From Candidatus Bipolaricaulis sibiricus (GTDB taxonomy: Bacteria; Bipolaricaulota; Bipolaricaulia; Bipolaricaulales; Bipolaricaulaceae), in contig CP034928.1 in the NCBI GenBank assembly GCA_004102645.1, forward strand, positions 1,356,153 to 1,420,152: a DNA stretch of 64,000 nt. The letters run 5' to 3'. The position numbers were made by a program, and so were the translations under genes. Under the pieces are notes generated by a model, which did not search any database, was not told the DNA's origin, and saw nothing but the letters and a program-made list of their open reading frames with translations. Below, one piece after another: positions 33,489-41,407 of this stretch. Numbering within the stretch: the first letter of the stretch is position 1; each line of letters starts with the position of its first letter.

Positions 33489-33677
33489 ATGGCACGGATA
33501 TGCGAGATTTGCGGGCGCGGCCCGGAGTTCGGCGCGAAGGTCAGCCACTCCGGTCGCCACAGCCGCCGGGTGCGCCTGCCGAATCTGCAGCGCATCCACG
33601 CCGTCCACAACGGACGGCGCGCGCAGATGCGCGTCTGCACACGGTGCATCAAGGCCGGCAAGGTCGCCAAGGCATGA
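33489..33677 (+). CDS. rpmB: 50S ribosomal protein L28
   Basis: 62 residues, the short form. Begins MARICEICGRGPEFGAKVSH and carries two CxxC pairs (CEIC, CTRC), so it is the zinc-binding version. NGRRAQMRVCTRCIKAGKV at the C-terminus is typical. GGAGG precedes the ATG. Its stop overlaps the next start as ATGA. Confidence 0.96.
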   Translation: MARICEICGRGPEFGAKVSHSGRHSRRVRLPNLQRIHAVHNGRRAQMRVCTRCIKAGKVAKA

Positions 33678-34123
33678 CCCCCCAGCTGCGCGTGGGCGAC
33701 CTCGCAGTGGGGAAGATCCTCGAGATCCAGGCCAACGGGGCTCTCGTCGGATTCCCCGAAGGGGGAGTGGGGTTTCTGCACGCCTCGGAGATGCTCACGG
33801 ACGGGGCGACCCCTGGAGAGCAGAGCCTCGCCGTGGGCCAGGAGGTTCTCGTCAAGGTGATCGGCTCCGACCGTCTCGAGCGCCCTACGCTGTCCCTGCG
33901 CAGGGTGACCGACCAGGACCGGGAGGTCATCGCCTACCATCAGGAGGCGATCGAGTTCCGGTCCGCGCTCACCAGCCGGGCCGCGTTGACGCCGCTTCCC
34001 GAGGGTCCGGAGGAGCGGATCGAGTGGCGCCTTGCCGCATGGCTCAAGGCCACCGATGCGGCCCTCGGGCGTCTCCGGCGGCGGCGGGCGACCCGAACCT
34101 CGCAGCGACTGGAGCTGGAGTAG
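33674..34123 (+). CDS. S1-domain RNA-binding protein
   Basis: 149 residues. One S1 domain (VGDLAVGKILEIQANGALVG to RPTLSLRRV, residues ~7-78), followed by a charged helical tail ending in Arg-rich RRRRATRTSQRLELE. Resembles short S1 or YugI-like general RNA-binding proteins. The ATG overlaps the rpmB stop. It probably binds RNA or the ribosome; the target is unknown. Confidence 0.8.
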   Translation: MTPQLRVGDLAVGKILEIQANGALVGFPEGGVGFLHASEMLTDGATPGEQSLAVGQEVLVKVIGSDRLERPTLSLRRVTDQDREVIAYHQEAIEFRSALTSRAALTPLPEGPEERIEWRLAAWLKATDAALGRLRRRRATRTSQRLELE

Positions 34124-34133
34124 GAGGCAATCC

Positions 34134-34388
34134 ATGGCCAACGGAAAAGCGGTTGTGGACCGGGAGCGGTGCAAGGGGTGCGGCTTGTGCGTCGCCGCAT
34201 GCCCGTTTGGGGTGCTCGAGCTGTCCGCCACCTACAACAGCGCGGGGTACCCTGTCGCCGCGATGGCCCACCCCGACAAGTGCACGGGCTGCGCCCTGTG
34301 CGCGCAGACCTGCCCCGACGTGGCGATCGAGGTGTACCGTGAGAAGACGGCCGCCGGTTCGGCGGAACCCCCAACCGGTCGCCGATAA
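34134..34388 (+). CDS. korD: 2-oxoacid:ferredoxin oxidoreductase, ferredoxin-like (delta) subunit
   Basis: 84 residues, two 4Fe-4S motifs: CKGCGLCVAACP and CTGCALCAQTCP. It passes electrons from the thiamine-bound intermediate to free ferredoxin. Strong AGGAGG upstream. First gene of the korD-A-B-C operon, which is split by a GxxExxY cassette before korC. Confidence 0.9.
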   Translation: MANGKAVVDRERCKGCGLCVAACPFGVLELSATYNSAGYPVAAMAHPDKCTGCALCAQTCPDVAIEVYREKTAAGSAEPPTGRR

Positions 34389-34417
34389 CTGAAGCCACCG
34401 CAGTGCAAGGAGGGTGG

Positions 34418-35470
34418 ATGGCGGAACGACAGCTCATGACCGGCAACGAAGCGATGGCGGAGGCGGCGATTCGGGCGGGTTGTCGAACGTACTTCGGCTA
34501 CCCGATTACCCCGCAGAACGAGATCCTGGAGTACATGGCAACCCATCTGCCCAAGGTCGGGGGAGCGTTCCTCCAAGCGGAGAGCGAGGTTGCAGCGATC
34601 AACATGTGCTACGGGGCCGCCGCAGCCGGGGTGCGCACGATGACCTCGTCGTCCTCACCGGGAGTCAGCCTCAAGATGGAAGGGATATCCTATCTGGCCG
34701 GAGCTGACCTCCCGTGCGTCATCCTCAACGTCGCCCGGGGCGGTCCGGGCCTCGGGAACATCGCCCCGGCCCAGGGCGACTACTTCCAGGCAACCAAGGG
34801 CGGTGGCCATGGCGATTACCGGTTGATCGTCCTCGGCCCGTCGACCGTTCAGGAGGCGGCCGAGCTGGCGGCCCTGGCGTTCGATCTCTCCGACCAGTAC
34901 CGCGTCCCCACGATGCTGCTCGCCGACGGGATGCTGGGACAGATGATGGAACCCGTGTCCCTGCCCGAGCCCCGGGCCGGCGCTGACCGGCCCGCCAAGC
35001 CGTGGGCCCTCACCGGGGCAAAGGGACGAAATCCCAACTACGTTGCCAGCTTCGCACTCGAGCCGACGGTCCTGAGGGACCTCAACCTGAAGCGCCACGC
35101 CCGGTACAAGGAGATCGAGGCCCGCGAGGTGCGGTGGGAGGAGGTCGCCACCGAGGACGCGGAGATCCTCGTCGTCGCCTACGGGACGATGGGCCGGATC
35201 GCGAAGACGGTGGTCCGGCAGGCCCGGAACCAGGGCGTCAAGGCGGGTCTTCTGCGACCGATCACCCTCTGGCCGTTCCCCTATGCCCCGATCCGAGCCC
35301 TCGCTGAGCGCGTCACGGCCGTGCTCACCGTCGAGCTGTCGGCCGGCCAGATGTGGGAGGACGTTCGGCTGGCGGTCGAGGGCCGGACCCCAACCCCGTT
35401 CTACGGTGAGATGGGTGGCGTTGTGCCCACGCCAAGCGAGATCCTCGAGGAGGTGCTGCGCCATGTCTAG
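34418..35470 (+). CDS. korA: 2-oxoacid:ferredoxin oxidoreductase, alpha subunit (KorA/VorB-like)
   Basis: 350 residues. Oxidatively decarboxylates a 2-oxoacid to the acyl-CoA, reducing ferredoxin. It starts with LMTGNEAMAEAAIRAGCRTY and FGYPITPQNE, the pyrimidine-binding half of the thiamine site, and has SSSSPGVSLKMEGISYLAGA. This form groups with 2-oxoglutarate or branched-chain 2-oxoacid enzymes more than with pyruvate enzymes, though substrate cannot be fixed by eye. ATG at 34418 after AAGGAGGG. Overlaps korB by eight bases. Confidence 0.88.
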   Translation: MAERQLMTGNEAMAEAAIRAGCRTYFGYPITPQNEILEYMATHLPKVGGAFLQAESEVAAINMCYGAAAAGVRTMTSSSSPGVSLKMEGISYLAGADLPCVILNVARGGPGLGNIAPAQGDYFQATKGGGHGDYRLIVLGPSTVQEAAELAALAFDLSDQYRVPTMLLADGMLGQMMEPVSLPEPRAGADRPAKPWALTGAKGRNPNYVASFALEPTVLRDLNLKRHARYKEIEAREVRWEEVATEDAEILVVAYGTMGRIAKTVVRQARNQGVKAGLLRPITLWPFPYAPIRALAERVTAVLTVELSAGQMWEDVRLAVEGRTPTPFYGEMGGVVPTPSEILEEVLRHV

Positions 35471-36218
35471 CACGGGAACGATGACGAAGGTCTTTGCCCG
35501 ACCGAAGAGCCTGACCGACAAGCAGTTCACCTACTGCCCGGGGTGCGACCACGGCCTCATCACGCGGATTCTCGCCGGGGCGATCGACAAGCTCGGGGTG
35601 CAGGAACGAACTGTATTCGTTGCTCCTGTGGGGTGCGCTGTGTTCGCGTACGAGTGGTTCCGATGCGACGGCGTGCAGGCTTCCCACGGCCGTGCCGCAG
35701 CAGTCGCCACGGGCATCAAGCGTGCTAACCCAGACCTGATCGTGATCTCCTACCAGGGCGATGGTGATCTGGCAGCGATCGGGACCGCAGAAACGATTCA
35801 CGCTGCCAACCGGGGAGAGCCCATCACCGTGATCTTCGTCAACAACCAGATCTACGGGATGACCGGCGGGCAGATGGCGCCCACGACGCTCGCCGGGCAG
35901 CGGGCGACCAGCTGCCCCGAGGGGCGCGATGTGCGCACAATGGGGCATCCTCTCCCCGTGGCCGAGATGATCGCCACCCTTGGTGCCCCGGCCTACGTCA
36001 CCCGCCAATCCCTCCACGACCCGAAGCACATCGTCCAGGCCACAAAGGCCGTAGAGAAGGCCCTCCGCTACCAGGTGGAGGGGACGGGGTACTCGCTCGT
36101 CGAGATCCTCGCCACCTGTCCGACGGGGTGGAAGATGTCGCCCACAGCGGCCCACAAGCACGTGGCCGACGTGGTGATGGGGGCGTTCCCCGTCGGCGAC
36201 CTCATCGACCGGGGGTAA
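35463..36218 (+). CDS. korB: 2-oxoacid:ferredoxin oxidoreductase, beta subunit (thiamine-binding)
   Basis: 251 residues. FTYCPGCDHGLITRIL at the N-terminus provides Cys residues; the thiamine diphosphate motif is GDGDLAAIG followed by VNNQIYGMTGGQMAPTT. ATCPTGWKMSP near the end is typical of KorB/VorA. It pairs with the alpha subunit at 34418. The expected gamma subunit follows only at 36874, after a 0.65-kb insertion. Confidence 0.9.
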   Translation: MSSTGTMTKVFARPKSLTDKQFTYCPGCDHGLITRILAGAIDKLGVQERTVFVAPVGCAVFAYEWFRCDGVQASHGRAAAVATGIKRANPDLIVISYQGDGDLAAIGTAETIHAANRGEPITVIFVNNQIYGMTGGQMAPTTLAGQRATSCPEGRDVRTMGHPLPVAEMIATLGAPAYVTRQSLHDPKHIVQATKAVEKALRYQVEGTGYSLVEILATCPTGWKMSPTAAHKHVADVVMGAFPVGDLIDRG

Positions 36219-36227
36219 CACGTGCTC

Positions 36228-36256
36228 ACCGCAGAGACACAGAGGGCGCAAAGGAA
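36228..36256 (+). repeat. left inverted repeat of the GxxExxY cassette
   Basis: 29 bases from ACCGCAGAGACACAGAGG onward. The reverse complement of 36821-36849 matches it at 23 of 29 positions. Together they bracket a 622-bp insert between korB and korC. Confidence 0.75.
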
Positions 36257-36311
36257 ACCTCAACCCGTCGGTGACGCCGCCTGTTTCAGTGGCCAGATCA
36301 GCGGGAGTGGG

Positions 36312-36698
36312 GTGAGCGTCAACGAGCTCACCCACCGGATCATTGGTGCAGCGATCGGGGTCCACCAAGCCGTAGGGCCCGGCCTGTTGGAGTCGGCATA
36401 CGAGGAGTGCCTGTGCCGAGAACTGGAGCTGTGCGGGCTTCCCTTCGAGCGGCAGGTGGCGCTCCCGTTGAACTACAAGAACGTTCAGCTCAACTGTGGA
36501 TGCCGAGTTGACCTACTCGTGGATCGGCGGGTTGTGGTGGAGATCAAAGCAGTGGATCGCCTGATGCCGATCCACGAGGCACAGCTCCTCACCTACCTTC
36601 GGCTGGGCAGGTGGAGGGTGGGCCTGATCATCAACTTCAACACCCCTGTGCTGAGAGATGGGATCCGACGCTGCGTGCTCGACCTGGAGGAACAGTGA
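36312..36698 (+). CDS. GxxExxY family protein (PD-(D/E)XK nuclease-like)
   Basis: 128 residues from the GTG at 36312; the frame is open further upstream into the inverted repeat (from 36222). Family signature: ELTHRIIGAAIGVHQAVGPG then LLESAYEECL, that is G-x-x-E-x-x-Y. The core VDLLVDRRVVVEIKAVDRL carries the D...ExK of the PD-(D/E)XK nuclease fold. Biochemical role unknown. Genes of this family are commonly seen in scattered single-gene cassettes, and here it sits in the middle of a kor operon with matching inverted repeats on both sides. Confidence 0.82.
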   Translation: MSVNELTHRIIGAAIGVHQAVGPGLLESAYEECLCRELELCGLPFERQVALPLNYKNVQLNCGCRVDLLVDRRVVVEIKAVDRLMPIHEAQLLTYLRLGRWRVGLIINFNTPVLRDGIRRCVLDLEEQ

Positions 36699-36820
36699 TT
36701 CCCCGAGCTACGTGTTCATCCCGCGTACCTCGGATCCACCGCAGCACAACGGGGTCCGCAGATGGATCATGGGGGGCGTGTTCAACCGGCGTAGAGCTTA
36801 GATTCATCTCCAGAACTGGT

Positions 36821-36849
36821 GTTCTCTGCGTCCTCTGCGCCTCTGCGGT
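36821..36849 (-). repeat. right inverted repeat of the GxxExxY cassette
   Basis: Inverted partner of 36228-36256 (23 of 29 matches); its outer edge lies 25 bases before the korC start. The ~120 bases between the gene and the repeat hold nothing I recognise. Confidence 0.75.
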
Positions 36850-36873
36850 AGACGGGCGTACAAGGGGGTAGGG

Positions 36874-37425
36874 ATGGAACGAGCAGTTGTGTTGGCGGGG
36901 TTTGGCGGTCAGGGAGTGCTGTTGGCGGGAAAGATCCTCGCTCGGGCGGCGATGACCGCCGGCCTCGAAGTGACCTGGCTTCCCTCGTACGGTCCGGAGA
37001 TGCGGGGGGGAACAGCGAACTGCACGGTCGTCGTGTCCGACGAGCCCATTGGGTCCCCGATCGTGGAGAAGCCCGACGTCGTGCTCGCGATGAACGGGCC
37101 ATCCCTGGACCGGTTTGAATCACGGATCGCCGACGGAGGTGCGGTGATCGTGAACAGCTCGCTCGTCTCCAAACGACCGGCGCGACCCGACGTTCGTTCT
37201 GTCGCGCTCCCCGCCAACGACCTCGCTCGCGAGCTCGGCGAGCCTCGTGTGGCAAACATGGTCGCCCTCGGTGCCGTCGTGCGGGCCCTCGCCGTCCTGC
37301 CTCTCGACATTGTGAAGGCGGCGATGGAAGCCGAGCTCGGGGCCAAGGCGCGCGGCCACCTCATCGAACTGAACCGCGCTGCCCTGGACCGAGGGTACAC
37401 GGTGGCGGCCGAGGTCGACGCCTAG
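36874..37425 (+). CDS. korC: 2-oxoacid:ferredoxin oxidoreductase, gamma subunit
   Basis: 183 residues. VVLAGFGGQGVLLAGKILAR and YGPEMRGGTANCTVVVSDEP are the signatures of the gamma domain, which binds coenzyme A. Completes the complex with korD, korA and korB. It must be read through or past the inserted cassette, or from a promoter in it. Confidence 0.92.
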   Translation: MERAVVLAGFGGQGVLLAGKILARAAMTAGLEVTWLPSYGPEMRGGTANCTVVVSDEPIGSPIVEKPDVVLAMNGPSLDRFESRIADGGAVIVNSSLVSKRPARPDVRSVALPANDLARELGEPRVANMVALGAVVRALAVLPLDIVKAAMEAELGAKARGHLIELNRAALDRGYTVAAEVDA

Positions 37426-37460
37426 ACGCGCGTATCCATCGGGATCGGCGCCGGGACCGG

Positions 37461-37490
37461 TTGACACTGACCCGCTCCGCCTTGTATCAT
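37461..37490 (+). promoter_or_regulatory. promoter of the secreted protein / ABC importer region
   Basis: Perfect TTGACA (37461-37466), 18 bases, TATCAT (37485-37490). It is followed by a ~110-base leader and GAGGAGGG before the ATG at 37603. Confidence 0.75.
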
Positions 37491-37602
37491 CGCTTTGGAT
37501 TCCACTCTGAGAGGCGAGGGGGTGAGACGGGCAGCAATTCAGTCCGCAGTCCCAAGGCAAGAGCAGTAAGTCCCATGTAGGTCGGAACAGAGGAGGGTAT
37601 CG

Positions 37603-37998
37603 ATGCGCAAACTAGGTCTGGCGTTGGGGCTCGTCCTTGTGGTCGGTCTGCTCGGGGTGGCGCAGTGTCCGAAGAGCGGGTTGCCCGTCACGCGCGTGGA
37701 CAACACCATCGCGGGCGGCTACCTGATCTGGGTTCAGAACGTCGCTTCCGTCTCGCACAACACGTTCAACATTCGGTTCGAGGTCCCGGTGGCCACGCTG
37801 AAGGCCGTGGCCGTTCAGGGCAGCGCCGTGAAGTCGATCACCGGCTCGGGCGTTCTGTGGAAGGTCGTCCTCGACGGGAAGGGGCTCAAGCCAGGCGGCT
37901 TCCTCCTGTTGAGCGTGACCGGCGTTTCCCCGGTCGTCGAGGCCAAGTGCGAGAAGCTCGTTCGGTTCGTGTTCACCACCCCGCCGGTCTACAAGTAG
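37603..37998 (+). CDS. secreted hypothetical protein
   Basis: 131 residues. Signal peptide MRKLGLALGLVLVVGLLG, then an immunoglobulin-like strand pattern (NIRFEVPVATLKAVAVQGSA, LLLSVTGVSPVVEAKCEKLV). Two Cys (QCPKSG, AKCEKL) could form a disulfide. No family recognised. It lies first behind a strong promoter, 57 bases before the substrate-binding protein gene, so it may be an abundant envelope protein. Confidence 0.65.
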   Translation: MRKLGLALGLVLVVGLLGVAQCPKSGLPVTRVDNTIAGGYLIWVQNVASVSHNTFNIRFEVPVATLKAVAVQGSAVKSITGSGVLWKVVLDGKGLKPGGFLLLSVTGVSPVVEAKCEKLVRFVFTTPPVYK

Positions 37999-38055
37999 TC
38001 GGACAGGCACAAGGGAAGAGCGGTACGTAGTGATCCGAATCAAGGAGGAGAGAGG

Positions 38056-40197
38056 ATGAAGAAGGTACTCGTAGCAGCGTTGTTGGTAACCATGGCGTTC
38101 GCGGGCTTTGCCCGCCAGGGCGCCTGGCTGGACGAGGTCGTGCTCACCCAGGAGCCGAACACCGGCGCAGCGGTTCTCAAGCTGGCCGCGGGCGACATCG
38201 ACATGTACGCGTTCTCGATCAGCGACCGCGCCCTGTTCGCCCAGGTGGCCGCGAACCCGGACCTCAAGGCCTACACGTCGTTCGGGTCGTTCAACGACCT
38301 CACGATGAACCACAGCGGCGACAAGCCGTTCTTCACCGACGGGCGGCTCAACCCGTTCGGCGTTCCGGCGATCCGCGAGGCCATGCACTGGATCATCGAC
38401 CGCGAGTACATCGCGAACGAGATCATGGGCGGTCTTGCCACCGGTAAGTACTCCTACCTCAACGCCGCGTTCCCGGATGGCTCGCAGCGCTACCCCGACC
38501 TCATGGCCGACCTCGAGGACTACTACGCCTACGACTTCGCCAAGGGCGAGGCGATCATCACCGCCGAGATGACGAAGCTCGGCGCGACGAAGGTTGGCGG
38601 CAAGTGGACCTACCAGGGCAGGCCGATCGAGCTCCGGTTCCTCATCCGGAACGAGGACGAGCGCCTGCTCATCGGTAACTACATCTCCGACCAGCTCGAG
38701 AAGCTCGGCTTCACCGTGATCCGCCAGTACGGCCGCAGCGCCGAGCTCTCGCCGCTGTGGATCCAGAGCAACCCGCTCGAGGGTCAGTGGCACCTCTACA
38801 CCGGCGGTTGGGTCACCACTGCGGTGAGCCGCGACCAGGGCACGAGGTTCAACCAGTTCTACACGACCCGCGTTCTGCCGTGGCCTCTGTTCACGACCCT
38901 CGCCACCGCCACCACCGACCCCACGCTCGATGAGGTGTGCGACCGGCTCGCCCGCCGCGACTACAACTCGATGGACGAGCGCAGGGTCCTCTTCGAGCAG
39001 GCCCTCTGGCTCTCGAACAAGTACGCGAACATCATCTGGCTCGTGGACCGGCAGGGGTTCACCCCGGTGCGGGCGAACACCGCCGTTGCCGCGGACCTCG
39101 CCGCCGGCGTGTACGGCTCTCAGATCTGGGGCTACACCGCCCAGTTCCAGAAGGACGGGAAGCCGGTGGTGGGCGGGACGATGAAGATCGCCACCTCCAC
39201 CCTCCTCATCGAGCCGTGGAACCCAATCGCCGGGTCGAACTGGGTGTACGACATGTTCCCAATCCGGGCGACCGGCGAGAACTCCTACATCACCGATACC
39301 CAGACGGGTCTCATCTGGCCGCTCCACTTCGAGAAGGCCACGGTCGAGGTCCTGAAGGGCCTCCCGGTCGGGACGACCCCTGGCCACGACTGGTGCACGC
39401 TGAAGTTCGTGGACGAGATCAAGGTCCCGGCTGACGCGTGGATCGACTGGGACGCCGCGGCACAGAAGTTCATCACCGTGGGCGAGAAGCACCCCGGCGG
39501 CCTCACCGCGAAGCGGAAGAGCACCGTCTACTACCCGGCCAGCCTGTACAACGTGCCGCTCCACGATGGGACCAAGGTCACCCTCGCCGACTTCATCCTC
39601 GGGATCATCCTCAGCTTCGACCGAGGCAAGCCGGAGAGCGCGATCTACGATGAAGCAGCGGTCTCGGGGTTGAGGTCGTTCTTGGCGTCGTTCCGCGGCG
39701 TGAAGATCGTGTCCCAGAACCCGCTCGTCATCGAGACCTACTCTGACGTGTACACCCTCGACGCCGAGCTCTCGGTCAGCACGTGGTGGCCGTACTACGC
39801 GCAGGGTCCAGGGTTCTGGCACGCGCTCGCGCTGGGCATCCAGGCCGAGGCGAACAAGGAGCTGGCCTTCTCCAAGGACAAGGCCGCCCTCCTCAAGGTG
39901 GAGTGGATGGACTACACCAAGGGGCCGTCGCTCCCGATCCTTCTCAAGTACCTCGACGAGGGGATCGCCACCGGCTACGTCCCGTACGCCCCGACGATGG
40001 GCCAGTACGTGACCGCCGACCAGGCCAAGGCCAAGTACGCCGCCCTCAAGGCGTGGTACGAGAAGATGGGCCACCTGTGGGTCGCGACGGGGCCGTTCTA
40101 CCTCGACCAGGTGTTCCCGGTTGAGAAGATCATCGTTCTCAAGCGGTTCGAGCAGTACCCGTTCGCACTGGACAAGTGGCAGTTCCTCGTGAAGTAG
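38056..40197 (+). CDS. ABC transporter substrate-binding protein, family 5 (peptide/nickel type)
   Basis: 713 residues, longer than the usual ~530-600. Signal peptide MKKVLVAALLVTMAFAGFA without a lipobox Cys, so probably a soluble periplasmic protein. NHSGDKPFFTDGRLNPFGVP, IREAMHWIIDREYIANEIM and IELRFLIRNEDERLLIGNYI are typical of SBP_bac_5. The N-terminal lobe looks shortened, starting near VLTQEPNTGAAVLKLAAGDI. Followed by a hairpin and the two permeases and two ATPases of one importer; substrate likely peptides or oligosaccharides. Confidence 0.88.
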   Translation: MKKVLVAALLVTMAFAGFARQGAWLDEVVLTQEPNTGAAVLKLAAGDIDMYAFSISDRALFAQVAANPDLKAYTSFGSFNDLTMNHSGDKPFFTDGRLNPFGVPAIREAMHWIIDREYIANEIMGGLATGKYSYLNAAFPDGSQRYPDLMADLEDYYAYDFAKGEAIITAEMTKLGATKVGGKWTYQGRPIELRFLIRNEDERLLIGNYISDQLEKLGFTVIRQYGRSAELSPLWIQSNPLEGQWHLYTGGWVTTAVSRDQGTRFNQFYTTRVLPWPLFTTLATATTDPTLDEVCDRLARRDYNSMDERRVLFEQALWLSNKYANIIWLVDRQGFTPVRANTAVAADLAAGVYGSQIWGYTAQFQKDGKPVVGGTMKIATSTLLIEPWNPIAGSNWVYDMFPIRATGENSYITDTQTGLIWPLHFEKATVEVLKGLPVGTTPGHDWCTLKFVDEIKVPADAWIDWDAAAQKFITVGEKHPGGLTAKRKSTVYYPASLYNVPLHDGTKVTLADFILGIILSFDRGKPESAIYDEAAVSGLRSFLASFRGVKIVSQNPLVIETYSDVYTLDAELSVSTWWPYYAQGPGFWHALALGIQAEANKELAFSKDKAALLKVEWMDYTKGPSLPILLKYLDEGIATGYVPYAPTMGQYVTADQAKAKYAALKAWYEKMGHLWVATGPFYLDQVFPVEKIIVLKRFEQYPFALDKWQFLVK

Positions 40198-40227
40198 AGA
40201 GGGCAGCCACGAACTAGGCTGTAGCTG

Positions 40228-40266
40228 AGGGGATCGCTGGTCAGGTTGCATGGCCAGCGATCCCCT
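40228..40266 (+). terminator. strong hairpin between binding protein and permease genes
   Basis: 13-bp perfect stem (40228-40240 with 40254-40266) with further inner pairs closing a 7-base loop, followed by TGTATCTTTCC. It probably stops most transcripts or protects the upstream mRNA, so the binding protein is made in excess. Confidence 0.65.
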
Positions 40267-40318
40267 TGTATCTTTCCTCCACGAACGTCGTGTCATCAGG
40301 GAGGAGGGAACACCCGCC

Positions 40319-41404
40319 GTGAAAGGAAACTTGGTAGCTCTCACGCGCTATTCGCTTCTGCGAGCGCTGTTGATGGGGTTCGCCGTCATCGTTGCCCTGT
40401 ACCTGGTCATCCTCATCGTCAACATGGGGGGGCACCTTGACGTCGTCCGCAGGGGGGAGATTCGCCAGCAGGTAGCCCTGGCCGTGACCGCGGTCCCGGA
40501 GAACCAGCTCCTTCCGCCGTCCGAACTGAACCAGATCATCGAGCGCCAGACCGAGCTCGCCTACCGGCGGTACGGCCTCGACAGGCCGTTCATCCTGCGC
40601 AGCTTTGACTACCTGACGACGGCGCTCTCGCTCAGCCTCGGGCGGTCGGAAAACCTGACGAGCGACAGTGGATCCCGCCTCGTGCGGAACATCCTCTTGG
40701 AACGGCTCCCGGCCACGCTCGTCCTGTTCGGGACCTCGAGCCTGATCCTGTTCTTCACGTCGCTGTTTGCAGCGCTCGCGCTCTCGCGACGGTACGGAAG
40801 CTGGATCGACCGGGCGGTGGTGTCGCTCGCCCCCACCTCGTCGGCACCCGGCTGGTTCTACGGGATCTTTCTCATCCTCATCTTCGCCGCCGTGCTGCGG
40901 GTCCTCCCGTGGGGCGGGATGGTTGATGCCCCACCGCCGAAGACGACCCTCGGGTATGCGGCAAGCCTCATTCGCCACATGGTCCTCCCCGTGGCGGCGA
41001 TGGCCGCAGGAGGGCTCCTGGCGGCGATCTACGCCCGGCGGACGTTCTTCCTCATCTTCTCGAGCGAGGACTACGTCGACCTCGCGAAGGCGAAGGGCCT
41101 TTCCTCGCGGGCGATCGAGCGCCGCTACATCCTGCGTCCCACCCTACCGACGATCATCACCCAGTTCATGTTCCTCATCATCGGGATGTGGCAGGGAGCG
41201 GTCATCCTGGAGCAGGTGTTCGTCTGGCCGGGGATCGGCTCGTTGACGATCCAAGCCGTCAACCTCAGCGACACCCCGGTCATCGTCGGGGTCAACGTGA
41301 TCTACGCCTATCTCCTGGCCCTATCGCTGTTCCTGCTCGAGTTCATCTACGCTATTGTGGACCCGCGGGTGCGCATCGGCGGTGGCACCCAGAGGAGGCT
41401 CTAG
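40319..41404 (+). CDS. ABC transporter permease, DppB/OppB type
   Basis: 361 residues. TM1 (LLMGFAVIVALYLVILIVNM), a periplasmic loop of about 100 residues with RYGLDRPFILRSFDYL, then five helices. The cytoplasmic EAA loop reads DLAKAKGLSSRAIERRYILR. Start taken at GTG 40319, which follows GGGAGGAGGG by about 12 bases. It pairs with the DppC-type permease that starts four bases after its stop. Confidence 0.88.
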   Translation: MKGNLVALTRYSLLRALLMGFAVIVALYLVILIVNMGGHLDVVRRGEIRQQVALAVTAVPENQLLPPSELNQIIERQTELAYRRYGLDRPFILRSFDYLTTALSLSLGRSENLTSDSGSRLVRNILLERLPATLVLFGTSSLILFFTSLFAALALSRRYGSWIDRAVVSLAPTSSAPGWFYGIFLILIFAAVLRVLPWGGMVDAPPPKTTLGYAASLIRHMVLPVAAMAAGGLLAAIYARRTFFLIFSSEDYVDLAKAKGLSSRAIERRYILRPTLPTIITQFMFLIIGMWQGAVILEQVFVWPGIGSLTIQAVNLSDTPVIVGVNVIYAYLLALSLFLLEFIYAIVDPRVRIGGGTQRRL

Positions 41405-41407
41405 CTT

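Noticed and set aside
37612-40344. A 910-residue open frame on the minus strand across the substrate-binding protein gene
   Set aside because: It is antisense to a clearly recognised SBP_bac_5 gene; long antisense frames are expected in GC-rich DNA, and its product shows no family.
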